Shown here: one piece after another, positions 1-7,432 of the stretch
Position numbering within the stretch: position 1 is the stretch's first letter
How the letters are laid out: every line of letters begins with the position of its first letter
Source of the DNA: Candidatus Merdisoma merdipullorum
GTDB taxonomy: Bacteria > Bacillota > Clostridia > Lachnospirales > Lachnospiraceae
Length of the DNA: 48,817 nucleotides
NCBI GenBank assembly: GCA_018715645.1
Contig: DVLE01000094.1
Coordinates: 1-48,817, forward strand
Direction of reading: 5' to 3'
The notes under the pieces: model-generated
Databases searched by the model: none
What the model was told of the DNA's origin: nothing
The model's input: only the letters and a program-made list of their open reading frames with translations
Translations under genes and position numbers: made by a program

Positions 1-404
1 AAGCCGCCCGCTGTCATGACTTCATAATGGCTTTGCCAGACGGATATGACACGGTGATTAGTGAAGGGGGTTCTTCTCTTTCCGGCGGTGAAAAGCAAAG
101 AATTTCTATCGCCAGGGCGATGCTCAAGGATGCTCCCATTGTTATCTTGGATGAGGCGACAGCAAGCATTGACCCTGAGAATGAGCATTTAATCCAAGAA
201 GCTATTTCTGCCCTGACACATGGCAAGACCATTATTACGATTGCTCATCGCCTGGCCACGATTGAGAACGCCGACCAAATTCTTGTGATTGATGGCGGGA
301 CCGTGGCTCAGAGAGGTACGCATAAGGAACTGCTGCAACAGGAAGGTACTTATAAAAAGTTTATCCAAATCCGCGAACAAACCGAGGGCTGGCGGATACA
401 GTAA
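1..404 (+). CDS. ABC exporter ATPase domain, 3' end only
   Basis: This is the C-terminal part of an ABC transporter nucleotide-binding domain; the reading frame is open to the left edge, so the gene begins outside the window. Visible are the signature LSGGEKQR, the Walker B strand IVILDEATAS and the H-loop TIAHRL, followed by the usual end of an exporter with fused membrane domain and ATPase. It would power export of an unknown substrate across the cytoplasmic membrane. A DtxR-type repressor starts 12 bases downstream, a pairing known from metal- or siderophore-related exporters carried on clostridial mobile elements; the link to iron is inference from that neighbour. The ATPase part itself shows no damage. 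Confidence 0.9.
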   Translation, partial: AARCHDFIMALPDGYDTVISEGGSSLSGGEKQRISIARAMLKDAPIVILDEATASIDPENEHLIQEAISALTHGKTIITIAHRLATIENADQILVIDGGTVAQRGTHKELLQQEGTYKKFIQIREQTEGWRIQ

Positions 405-415
405 GGGAGGCTCTG

Positions 416-616
416 ATGAAACTTCATGCGTTGGGGGAGGACTATCTGGAAACCCTCCTTATTTTCCATAAGAAACTCGGTATGGTACGCTCCGTAGATG
501 TGGCCCGGCACATGGAGGTACCAAAACCCAGTGTGTGCCATGCGGTGGCAGTCCTCCAGGAAGGTGGATCGCCGCAATCCTCCGGCGCTCCGCTCCGCCG
601 CTGTCGTAATGGTTGA
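416..616 (+). pseudogene. DtxR-family metal-dependent repressor, truncated
   Basis: The first 49 or so codons read as the winged-helix DNA-binding domain of a DtxR/IdeR/MntR-type repressor (GEDYLETLL at the N-terminus, recognition helix around KPSVCHAVAVL). The ribosome binding site AAGGGAGG lies just before the ATG. After the residues LQEGG, at about base 563, the similarity stops and the frame runs through an unrelated proline/serine/arginine-rich tail to a stop at 616. The metal-binding and dimerisation domains are missing, so a working repressor is unlikely. The break coincides with the other-strand fragment at 459-677, which points to a deletion or recombination joint rather than a point mutation. 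Confidence 0.8.
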
Positions 617-677
617 AGCCGGGCTTGCCTTGTATAAGGCTTTCAAAGGTGCAATCGCTGCCGGATGTGAAATACAT
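459..677 (-). pseudogene. 5' fragment of a short mobile-element-type gene
   Basis: A start codon at 677 sits behind a textbook AGGAGG site seven bases away. The first 38 or so residues, beginning MYFTSGSDCTFESL, resemble the N-terminus of short proteins I associate with clostridial conjugative elements; this is recollection, not a search, and no function is known to me. From about base 563 the frame continues only as antisense of the DtxR gene, so the original C-terminus is gone. Together with the DtxR fragment it marks a recombination joint. Confidence 0.45.
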
Positions 678-705
678 GGTGTCGCCTCCTTTCTGAATTT
701 GGGTG

Positions 706-755
706 TAAAAAAAGCGGCGTCCTTTTCTCACACAAGGGGATCAGAGAACGCCGCT
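706..755 (-). terminator. Rho-independent terminator or attenuator
   Basis: Read on the minus strand, AGCGGCGT pairs with ACGCCGCT across a 27-base loop and is followed by a run of seven T. It lies directly upstream of the small minus-strand gene fragment, so it either ended a gene that has since been lost or acted as a leader attenuator. Confidence 0.6.
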
Positions 756-790
756 GCTGCGGTGTCGTATTCAATTTTAATGACTATCTG

Positions 791-825
791 AGTCGCCCCC
801 ACCCGTTTTACGGGTGGGGGCGACT
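791..825. repeat. Perfect 15-bp GC-rich hairpin
   Basis: The arms 791-805 and 811-825 are perfectly complementary (AGTCGCCCCCACCCG and its complement) around the loop TTTTA. There is no T-run on either side. It lies 50 bases past the stop of the glycosyltransferase, so it may stop transcription from that gene, or it may be an end structure of the mobile element whose remains lie to its left. Confidence 0.6.
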
Positions 826-874
826 AATGATATATCCTGATTTTTCGGGTTTTGCCGGCTTGCTGCGGCAGAGT

Positions 875-1723
875 TCATTTCAGCACGTTTTCCTCAAACT
901 TCCTCGCAAAGAGATGCGGCAGTCCCAGGAGCATCTCCCGGTCTTCCCGCCGGAAGGTGTAGGGACTGTTCCCGTCGCCGCGTTCCCAGTCCACATAGCG
1001 CAGATTTGCCATGGAACCGGTCTTGCCGGTTTCGTCGTAGATGTTTGTCCGGAAAGGAGAGGCGGCAGCCAGGGTTTGAAGAAAGAGTTCGTCGGCGCAG
1101 ACAGAATGGCCAAAATGCTTTTGGATCCAGGCTTCCTGCTCCAGCGTGTAGCGGACCAGGCCGTCGGTGATGCTGAACCAGTTGGGGCCTTTCCGGATCT
1201 CGATGCCGCTTTTTTTCAGGCGATCGACGCGAAGCAGTCTCTGGAACAGCGTCAGGATGTGGTCAGCCGGCTCGGCCAGAGAGGAACGGCTTTCCCGGAA
1301 AAAGTGCCAGAGCGATACCCGCTCCCGCGCCTGGGGAGATACTTCTCTGTCGAAGGCCAGAAATTCTTTTCCGGCGTTGGCTTCAAAGAAGGCGTGAATC
1401 TCATCCTGGGATTTTAAGGGAAGATCTGAGCCGGAAAGCAGATGATAATAGGTATAAGAACCTGCCTGCTGCGCGGCTGCGGCCTTCAGAAGCAGCAGTT
1501 CGCAGGCGATCTGGCTGTAGCCGCCCCAGCGCACGTCCAGACGGTCGGTAAAATATAGGCGGGAGTGTTTGAGAATCGAGGAAAAGCTTTCGGACTGGAA
1601 GTTTCCGGCCTTTTTGTCGATGTGCAGGTAAATGTCGTTCCGCCTGTCGTCCAGGCAGAGAAGAAGTTCTTTTAGAAAATCGAAATGGCCGTGAGCCATA
1701 ATCAGATAAGCGTGTTTGTTCAT
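875..1723 (-). CDS. Core-2/I-branching (GT14-like) glycosyltransferase
   Basis: The 282-residue product resembles the beta-1,6-N-acetylglucosaminyltransferase family: an N-terminal strand AYLIMAH, then LHIDKK, a DVRWGGYS stretch, YYHLLSGSDLPL (the conserved segment of the family) and GPNWFSI further on. These enzymes move a sugar from a nucleotide donor to a polysaccharide or glycan; the actual substrate here cannot be read from sequence. The start at 1723 is chosen over an in-frame ATG at 1756 because GGGAGG lies seven bases before it. No signal peptide is seen, so it should act in the cytoplasm. It stands alone, with an XRE regulator behind it on the same strand. Confidence 0.8.
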   Translation of the reverse strand: MNKHAYLIMAHGHFDFLKELLLCLDDRRNDIYLHIDKKAGNFQSESFSSILKHSRLYFTDRLDVRWGGYSQIACELLLLKAAAAQQAGSYTYYHLLSGSDLPLKSQDEIHAFFEANAGKEFLAFDREVSPQARERVSLWHFFRESRSSLAEPADHILTLFQRLLRVDRLKKSGIEIRKGPNWFSITDGLVRYTLEQEAWIQKHFGHSVCADELFLQTLAAASPFRTNIYDETGKTGSMANLRYVDWERGDGNSPYTFRREDREMLLGLPHLFARKFEENVLK

Positions 1724-1783
1724 GCGGTTTGCCCTCCCACCTGGTAAGTGTAGCATAAAAACAAAAAAAAGAAAACGCCCGTC

Positions 1784-2104
1784 TTACTCGTTTTCTTCTA
1801 AAAAACGGAGATAAGAGCGGGCCATTTCTTTGTGCTTAGGTGAAAGTGAATTGAAAATGGAAAGGATTTCCTCCTGGTCCTTTGTCAGCTCCTTGGAGTC
1901 GCGTTCAAAAAATTGCGCGACAGAAATGTCACAGGCAGAACAGATTTTCTCCAGAGTTTTGATCTGCGGCTCCGTATTCTTCTGAAACATGGACAGAAGG
2001 GTGGACAGAGACACGCCGGATTTCTTGGCAAGCTGATAAGAGGTAAATCCGTTTTTCGTCATCAACTCTTTGATTCTTTGAATGCAGTAATTTTCCTTAT
2101 ACAT
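1784..2104 (-). CDS. XRE-family helix-turn-helix regulator
   Basis: The 106-residue protein has a Cro/C1-type HTH in residues about 8-64 (IKELMTKNGFTSYQLAKKSG, then a recognition helix with STLLSMFQ), then a short helical tail rich in Glu and Lys. Such proteins are small DNA-binding transcription regulators; the target is unknown. It is transcribed towards the glycosyltransferase, 60 bases away, and could share its transcript, though that gene has its own good ribosome binding site. The upstream stretch to 2271 is AT-rich and contains no other gene I can support. Confidence 0.8.
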   Translation of the reverse strand: MYKENYCIQRIKELMTKNGFTSYQLAKKSGVSLSTLLSMFQKNTEPQIKTLEKICSACDISVAQFFERDSKELTKDQEEILSIFNSLSPKHKEMARSYLRFLEENE

Positions 2105-2271
2105 AAAGCGGCTCCTATGAGGCTTTGATATAGTTTATATTAATATAGGATATGCGGCGCAAGAAAGATTTATTAACCGATGAAAAAGATAGATTATACG
2201 ATGCAAATGTGATATAATGTGGACGTAAGGTAGCAAAAAATGTCAGCAAAAGATGACAGGATGGTGCGTAC

Positions 2272-2430
2272 TTGCGTAGAAGACTGAAAAAGAAAAAGGG
2301 ATTGCTGAAGGACCCGGAATATGAAAAGCTGAAGGAAAAGTGCTTTGAGGAGTTGGAAAGAGAAGCAAGCGAGCTGGAGCGTATGGCAGAAGAAATGGTA
2401 AATTGTAAACCTAAAAGCAAAACAGATTGA
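2272..2430 (+). CDS. Small, highly charged protein, function unknown
   Basis: An open frame of 52 codons starts at a TTG, with AGGATGG about eight bases before it. The product begins with a very basic stretch (residues 2-9, nearly all Arg and Lys) and continues as a strongly charged, probably helical segment rich in Glu, Leu and Lys, with two Cys. I do not recognise a family. Its last codons overlap the -35 box of the bioY promoter. The case for a gene rests on the ribosome binding site and a codon pattern that looks protein-like; it could be chance. Confidence 0.4.
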   Translation: MRRRLKKKKGLLKDPEYEKLKEKCFEELEREASELERMAEEMVNCKPKSKTD

Positions 2431-2433
2431 CAA
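2403..2433 (+). promoter_or_regulatory. Candidate BirA operator
   Basis: TTGTAAACC at 2403-2411 matches the left half of the known BirA operator exactly, and GATTGACAA at 2425-2433 matches the right half GGTTTACAA at seven of nine bases. The spacer is 13 bases, a little shorter than the usual 14-16. The right half covers the -35 box of the bioY promoter, which fits repression by biotin-loaded BirA. The degenerate right arm and short spacer keep this tentative. Confidence 0.4.
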
Positions 2434-2455
2434 TCGACAACCTTTTCTGTATACT
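2427..2455 (+). promoter_or_regulatory. Sigma-A promoter of bioY
   Basis: TTGACA (2427-2432) and TATACT (2450-2455) are separated by exactly 17 bases, 41 bases before the bioY start. Confidence 0.8.
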
Positions 2456-2496
2456 GGTAGCGTTGACGGATATACTTAGAAAAGGAGAATTTGACG

Positions 2497-3108
2497 ATGT
2501 ACATACAGAATGCCAGAAAGACAGAAAGAAAAAAGCTTACGGTTTCCGAGCTTACACTGACAGGACTTGCGACGGCTGTGCTTTGTATCCTGGGACCGCT
2601 TTCTTTGCCGCTTCCGGTGAGTCCAGTTCCGATTTCACTTGGTACTCTGGGTGTGTATCTGGCTATAGCGCTGCTTGGCAGGCGGCTTGGAACGATAAGC
2701 TGCCTGCTTTATCTGCTGCTTGGTATGGTGGGACTCCCGATCTTTTCCGGCTATGCGGGAGGAGCGGCCCGGCTTTTGGGGCCTACGGGAGGCTATCTGG
2801 TGGGGTACCTGTTTCTTGCGGTGATTGCCGGAACCTTTGTGGAAAAAGCCTCAGGAATTACATGGAAGGCTTATGCCTTTTCCGGTATGGGGATGCTTTT
2901 GGGAACCGCCGTGCTTTATTTGTTTGGCACGCTGTGGCTTGCGTACACGGCTGGAATGGATTTTTATGGAGCGCTGTGGGCGGGCGTGATTCCCTTTATT
3001 CCAGGTGATCTTTTGAAAATGATAGCTGCGGTTCTGCTGGGTACAACCCTGCGTGAACGGCTTAATCAGGCCGGGATTGAAGCGTGTGTGAAGCAGAAAA
3101 AACATTGA
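2497..3108 (+). CDS. bioY: Biotin transporter substrate-binding subunit BioY
   Basis: The 203-residue membrane protein has about six hydrophobic segments and the BioY hallmarks PVSPVPISLGTLGVYLA near the N-terminus, a GPTGGYLVGY stretch in the middle and a final PGDLLKM segment. BioY is the S-component that binds biotin; it normally works with a shared energy-coupling factor module (two ATPases plus EcfT), none of which is encoded nearby. The ATG at 2497 is preferred to a TTG six bases earlier, because AAAGGAG then has a nine-base gap. The gene stands as a single unit with its own strong promoter and a possible BirA site. The ptsI promoter begins inside its last codons. Confidence 0.93.
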   Translation: MYIQNARKTERKKLTVSELTLTGLATAVLCILGPLSLPLPVSPVPISLGTLGVYLAIALLGRRLGTISCLLYLLLGMVGLPIFSGYAGGAARLLGPTGGYLVGYLFLAVIAGTFVEKASGITWKAYAFSGMGMLLGTAVLYLFGTLWLAYTAGMDFYGALWAGVIPFIPGDLLKMIAAVLLGTTLRERLNQAGIEACVKQKKH

Positions 3109-3133
3109 CTTTTACGCCTCAAACTGGTATATT
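3105..3133 (+). promoter_or_regulatory. Sigma-A promoter of ptsI
   Basis: TTGACT (3105-3110) and TATATT (3128-3133) have a 17-base spacer. The -35 box overlaps the bioY stop codon. The transcript would have a leader of about 190 bases; within it AAGCGG (3275-3280) can pair with CCGCTT (3287-3292), with further pairing of the flanks, but there is no clear terminator. Confidence 0.75.
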
Positions 3134-3329
3134 GATTACTAGATAAAGCATGATGTACGGGAGAGATGCTCTTTAGAAGGACCAGGTTTTGTGATGTAAG
3201 ATATGGGAGTTACATGTCCGGTATTTTAGATTGCAGTTCTGGCCTTTTTTCATGGCGAGGGTTCAAAAGAGCTGAAGCGGAATGTGCCGCTTGAATCCTT
3301 CATGCGAGATGGGATAGGAGGATGTGTTT

Positions 3330-4949
3330 ATGGAGACCAGGCAGGGGAAAAGTGTATTTTCGGGGGTTGCGATCGGAAAGCTGTTTGTTTACAAAAAGGC
3401 AAAGCAGGTTGTGGAGAAGCACACAATCGAAGACGCAGAAGCGGAGATAGCCCGCTACATGGCAGCCAAAGAGAAAGCGGGAGAGCAGTTAAAACTTCTG
3501 AAAGAAAAGACCATGCGCGATGTGGGAGAAGCTGAGGCTGAGATTTTTGAAGCACATCAGATGCTGCTTGAGGATCTGGATTTCGTGGAAGGAATCACAG
3601 GCATGATTGAGCAGGATAAAGTAAACGCGGAGTACGCCGTATTTGTGACAGGGGAGCAGTGCGCGGCCCTTTTCCTGAGCATGGATGACGATTATATGCG
3701 CGGACGCGCGGCGGACATCAACGATATATCCAGCCGTCTGATTGCTATTTTAAGCGGTACTCAGGTAAGCGCCGAGGCCATGCCGGAGCCGGTGATTATC
3801 ATGGCGGAGGATTTGGCTCCCAGCGAGACCGTGCAGTTTGAAAAAGATAAGATTCTGGCGCTGGTAACCCAGAAGGGTTCGGCGAATTCTCATACGGCGA
3901 TTCTGGCGCGTATGATGAATATTCCCTGTATCGTGACTGCGGACATCGATCTGGATCCTGCTTTGACAGGAAAGACAGGTATCGTAGATGGATTTACGGG
4001 AAAGATTTATATTGAGCCGGATGAAGTGACGATGGCCGTGATGCAGGAGAAGAAGAAGCGGGAGGAGGAGCGCAAGCTGCTGCTCCAGAGCCTGAAGGGA
4101 CTTCCGACCGTGACCAAGAGCGGCAAGAAGGTTCATCTGTATGCGAATATCGGAAGCGAGGAGGACGTGGATGCCGTTCTGGAGAACGACTCCGAAGGTA
4201 TCGGTCTGTTCCGAAGCGAGTTCCTCTATCTGGGACGCGATGATTATCCCAGCGAGGAGGAGCAGTTCCAGGTATACAAGAATGTAATCTCCAAGATGAA
4301 CGGCAAGAAAGTGATTATCCGTACGCTGGACATCGGCGCAGACAAGCAGGCAGAGTACTTCAATATTCCCCATGAGGAGAATCCGGCCATGGGCTACCGG
4401 GCGATCCGTATCTGCCTGGACCGTGTGGATATGTTTAAGACACAGCTTCGCGCGATCTTCCGTGCGAGCGCCTACGGAACAGCTTCCATCATGTTCCCGA
4501 TGATTATTTCCGTTAAGGAAGTAAAGCGGATCAAGGAAATCGTAGAGGAAGTGAAGGATGAGCTGAGACAGGCGGATATTCCTTTCGGCGATGTGGAGCT
4601 TGGAATCATGGTGGAGACGCCAGCCGCTGTTATGATCGCGGATATGCTGGCTCCGGAAGTAGATTTCTTCAGCATCGGAACGAACGATCTGACACAGTAT
4701 ACGCTGGCGATTGACCGTCAGAACCAGTCTCTGGACAATATTTACGATCCCCATCACGAAGCGGTGCTGCGTATGATTCAGAGAACCATCGAGTGCGCGC
4801 ATGACCACGGCGCATGGTGCGGTATCTGCGGCGAGCTGGGAGCGGATATGGAGCTTACACGCCGTTTCCTTCAGATGGGTATTGACGAACTGTCTGTTTC
4901 TCCGGTATTCACCCTTGAGCTGCGTAAGAAGATTCGTGAGACTGAGTAA
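3330..4949 (+). CDS. ptsI: PTS enzyme I (phosphoenolpyruvate-protein phosphotransferase)
   Basis: Enzyme I takes the phosphate from phosphoenolpyruvate and passes it to HPr, the first step of all PTS sugar uptake, in the cytoplasm. The 539-residue protein has the HPr-binding N-terminal domain, the phosphohistidine site GSANSHTAILAR with His188, and the PEP-binding barrel with the SEFLY, EIMVETPAA-like and GTNDLTQY motifs and the late GAWCGICGE with the catalytic Cys. Length is slightly below the typical 570-575. The ATG at 3330 is chosen over a GTG at 3324 because AGGAGG is then eight bases away. HPr follows after 145 bases, the reverse of the common ptsH-ptsI order. Confidence 0.96.
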   Translation: METRQGKSVFSGVAIGKLFVYKKAKQVVEKHTIEDAEAEIARYMAAKEKAGEQLKLLKEKTMRDVGEAEAEIFEAHQMLLEDLDFVEGITGMIEQDKVNAEYAVFVTGEQCAALFLSMDDDYMRGRAADINDISSRLIAILSGTQVSAEAMPEPVIIMAEDLAPSETVQFEKDKILALVTQKGSANSHTAILARMMNIPCIVTADIDLDPALTGKTGIVDGFTGKIYIEPDEVTMAVMQEKKKREEERKLLLQSLKGLPTVTKSGKKVHLYANIGSEEDVDAVLENDSEGIGLFRSEFLYLGRDDYPSEEEQFQVYKNVISKMNGKKVIIRTLDIGADKQAEYFNIPHEENPAMGYRAIRICLDRVDMFKTQLRAIFRASAYGTASIMFPMIISVKEVKRIKEIVEEVKDELRQADIPFGDVELGIMVETPAAVMIADMLAPEVDFFSIGTNDLTQYTLAIDRQNQSLDNIYDPHHEAVLRMIQRTIECAHDHGAWCGICGELGADMELTRRFLQMGIDELSVSPVFTLELRKKIRETE

Positions 4950-4960
4950 GCGGTTCTGAG

Positions 4961-4998
4961 GCTGCAGTTCTGCCCCGGAGACTAAGAGGCAGAACAGC
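4961..4998 (+). promoter_or_regulatory. Hairpin between ptsI and ptsH
   Basis: GTTCTGCC (4967-4974) pairs with GGCAGAAC (4988-4995), extended by GCT/AGC outside. No T-run follows, so it is more likely an RNA-processing or stabilising structure between the two messages than a full terminator. No clear promoter is seen between it and ptsH. Confidence 0.4.
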
Positions 4999-5094
4999 TT
5001 CACGTCGGGCGGCGTATCAGGAAGCGGTAGTCTGCCGGAACATTCCGGTTTATAAACTATAAAATAAATATGAAAAATAAAGGAGACAAGTATC

Positions 5095-5352
5095 ATGAAA
5101 GAGTTTAAGTATGTAGTACAGGATGAGCTGGGACTTCACGCAAGACCGGCGGGACTTCTGGTGAAGGAGGCTGCAAAATATAAAAGCGCAATCACCCTTG
5201 ACAGCGGCGTAAAGAAGGCTGACGCTAAGAGAATCATGGCTGTTATGTCCATGGGCGTAAAGAAGGGCGTAGAAGTAACCGTGACTATCGAAGGCGAGGA
5301 TGAGGATGTAGCTTTCGAGGCTATTCAGAAGTTCTTCCAGGAGAATCTGTAA
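5095..5352 (+). CDS. ptsH: HPr phosphocarrier protein, lacking Ser46
   Basis: The 85-residue protein is HPr, which carries phosphate from enzyme I to sugar-specific EIIA domains. The active-site His15 is present in LGLHARPAG. The position that is the regulatory Ser46 in Bacillus HPr (K-S-I-M) is Arg here (K-R-I-M, Arg46; numbering agrees without gaps from Met1). Without that serine, HPr kinase cannot make P-Ser-HPr, the signal for CcpA-type catabolite control. From memory, other Lachnospiraceae HPr proteins share this change. AAAGGAG precedes the start. It is probably co-transcribed with ptsI and ends at the terminator at 5400. Confidence 0.95.
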   Translation: MKEFKYVVQDELGLHARPAGLLVKEAAKYKSAITLDSGVKKADAKRIMAVMSMGVKKGVEVTVTIEGEDEDVAFEAIQKFFQENL

Positions 5353-5399
5353 GAGATAAAGAGCCTCTTTATGTAAAGGTAAAATAAATCTGGTTTGGG

Positions 5400-5443
5400 A
5401 ATACCGTGAGACTGCGGCAGCGCAGCCTTGCGGTATTTCTTTT
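5400..5443 (+). terminator. Rho-independent terminator after ptsH
   Basis: AATACCG (5400-5406) pairs with CGGTATT (5431-5437), with further pairing inside (CTGCGGC...GCAG), followed by a T-rich run to 5443. Confidence 0.8.
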
Positions 5444-5502
5444 GGTTTAAAACAGCTTTTCGCCGGACATATAAAATCTCCGCAGACAAAACATACCAAA
5501 TC

Positions 5503-5530
5503 TTGACAGGGGGGGGGGTAATGCTATACT
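5503..5530 (+). promoter_or_regulatory. Promoter with a G10 tract in its spacer
   Basis: A perfect -35 box TTGACA (5503-5508) and a -10 box TATACT (5525-5530) are separated by 16 bases, of which the first ten (5509-5518) are all G. Slippage of such a homopolymer during replication would change the spacer to 15, 17 or 18 and with it promoter strength. This is the layout of known phase-variable promoters of surface proteins in other bacteria. It drives the surface protein and sortase downstream. Confidence 0.75.
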
Positions 5531-5596
5531 GTAGTTGGCATTTGAACAGAGGAAATTTATGCCAAAACAGAATCAATACAAATTGGAGGAATCACG

Positions 5597-7432
5597 ATGA
5601 AAAGAACATGGATGAAATGCTGCGCGTGTATCTTGAGCGCCGCGCTCCTGCTTGTTCCAGTGACGGCGAGTGCGTCTGAAGCTCCAGACGTATCAGAGGG
5701 TGCCGCTGGCGAGACGCCTGAGAGCGAGCCAGAGGAAACGCCGGGAAACGAGTCAGAAGAAATGACGGGGAACGATCTGGGAGTAGCGCCTATGAGCGAA
5801 CTGGAAACGACGCCTGCGAACGAATCAGGAACGACGCCTACGAGCGAATCAGGAACAGAGCCGGGAGCGACACCTGAGAGTGAAACGGGAACAACGCCCG
5901 AGAGCGAGTCAGGGACAGCAACTGAGAGCGAACAAGACACAGCTGCAGAGCCTGGAACCGAGACTCCGGCGACAGACACTGGTACCGAGACTCCGGCGAC
6001 AGATACAAGTACGGAGCAGACTCCTTCCAGCCCTGAGTTTACCTTTACGACGTCGGACGGGACGGAAGTGACTCTGACTCTTTCAGACGCCAGCAATCCG
6101 GTACTGGGAAATGACCAATTTGAGATTACCGAGGAGAATATAAACCGACTGCTCCCTGCCTTCCTGAGATGTTATTACGAGGAGATAGTGCTGCAGGGAG
6201 AAAGCGGGTGGTGTCAGATATGGCTGAATCCCTATACGCGTGTTCAGGGAGTGGAAGTAACCGGGAACGAATACAATGATTTCCGAATCGTGGTAGATGA
6301 GGAGTCGGCGGAGCTGATACGGCTGATGAGAGAGGCCGGACATAACTTTATGTTTGCAGTCAGTGTATACGGAGAGTACGGCGAAACCATATATTATAAG
6401 AATATCGAAGGACCTACCACGCTAGGGTTCCGGCGTCATGAGAACCTGGATGTCATGAGCCATGAATTTTATGGAGCCGGCTTTGACGTAAGTATTATGG
6501 ATGACGGCTATTGGGATATATATAAGGTAGACGAGAGCTGGCAGCTTCTCTATCCGCAAGCGGGAGGCGGCGTAGGAAAAATCGATTCTATTTTTAAGAA
6601 CATTCAGGATTTTGGCTTTCATGTAGAAGCTCCCGGTCTTCATTTGCTTGTACCGGTGAGTGCAGAAAATACGGAAGCGATTGGGAATACGATGACGATC
6701 GCATCGGGCGCGGATCCGGCAGTTTTGGGAGATACGCTCAGCATGATGATGAGTCAGGTGGAGAACAGCCTGGAGGTCACTCTGGAAGGCGGAGAGAATT
6801 ATCAGATCAACCAGTCGGTATTTGAGACGCTGGCACAGAAGAAGGAGACGGGAGGAACGCTGACATTTGCGCATGGCGGCCTGCTTTACAGCTTTGCGGC
6901 GGCGGACATCACGGATCCGGCTGCTGTTGCGGCTGTGACGCTGGGCGCGTCGGTCAATACCGAGACAGTGCAGGCAAGCCTGGGCGGCAACGTCAGATTT
7001 GCCATCGACTTCGCCCACTCCGGCAAGCTGCCGGGCAGGATGAATGTGACGATTCCGGTGGAGCTTGCCGACGGAACGTATGGCTGGTATTACCTGAATC
7101 CGGAGACGAACGCGCTGGAGGAGGGAAAGAATGTCACAGTCTCAGGCGGAACGGTGACGGCGCCCCTGGAGCATTGTTCCACTTACGTGCTGACGGCGGG
7201 AAGCGTCGCGGAGACTCCTTCAGAAGAGAATGGGAATACTCCCGGCGGCGAAGGCTCTGATCCTGGTCATGGAAGTGATAACGGTCCCAGTTCTCCTGCG
7301 TCCTCCGGCCAGCCTTTGACAGATATACCGAAGACAGGGGACAGCTTCCCCCTGGAGCTTCTGCTGCTGGTCTGCGCGGCTGCCTTTGTGGTATGGAGAA
7401 AAACAAGGGATGAAAAAGCAGCTCGTTCATAG
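5597..7432 (+). CDS. Cell-wall-anchored surface protein with IPKTG sorting signal
   Basis: The 611-residue protein starts with a signal peptide (MKRTWMKCCACILSAALLL, cleavage likely after ASA near residue 26). Residues about 28-150 are a low-complexity stalk of Glu, Thr, Ser, Pro and Gly that includes two exact nine-residue repeats. A folded part of about 400 residues follows, which I cannot assign to a family. The C-terminus has the classic sortase signal: IPKTG at 577-581, a hydrophobic stretch and a basic tail. The protein should be cut at IPKTG and joined to peptidoglycan. A class B sortase gene overlaps its end by 23 bases, so the two are very probably enzyme and substrate. The G10 promoter suggests on/off expression. 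TTGGAGG precedes the start. Confidence 0.9.
   Translation: MKRTWMKCCACILSAALLLVPVTASASEAPDVSEGAAGETPESEPEETPGNESEEMTGNDLGVAPMSELETTPANESGTTPTSESGTEPGATPESETGTTPESESGTATESEQDTAAEPGTETPATDTGTETPATDTSTEQTPSSPEFTFTTSDGTEVTLTLSDASNPVLGNDQFEITEENINRLLPAFLRCYYEEIVLQGESGWCQIWLNPYTRVQGVEVTGNEYNDFRIVVDEESAELIRLMREAGHNFMFAVSVYGEYGETIYYKNIEGPTTLGFRRHENLDVMSHEFYGAGFDVSIMDDGYWDIYKVDESWQLLYPQAGGGVGKIDSIFKNIQDFGFHVEAPGLHLLVPVSAENTEAIGNTMTIASGADPAVLGDTLSMMMSQVENSLEVTLEGGENYQINQSVFETLAQKKETGGTLTFAHGGLLYSFAAADITDPAAVAAVTLGASVNTETVQASLGGNVRFAIDFAHSGKLPGRMNVTIPVELADGTYGWYYLNPETNALEEGKNVTVSGGTVTAPLEHCSTYVLTAGSVAETPSEENGNTPGGEGSDPGHGSDNGPSSPASSGQPLTDIPKTGDSFPLELLLLVCAAAFVVWRKTRDEKAARS
5957..6010 (+). repeat. Two tandem 27-bp units in the stalk region
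   Basis: Units 5957-5983 and 5984-6010 are nearly identical and encode TETPATDTG and TETPATDTS. The flanking stalk shows older, degenerate copies of similar Thr/Glu/Ser/Pro units, so stalk length may vary between strains by repeat gain or loss. Confidence 0.8.

Noticed and set aside
827-1417. Plus-strand open frame of 196 codons opposite the glycosyltransferase
   Set aside because: The minus-strand frame has recognisable GT14 motifs and a proper start site; the plus frame has neither.
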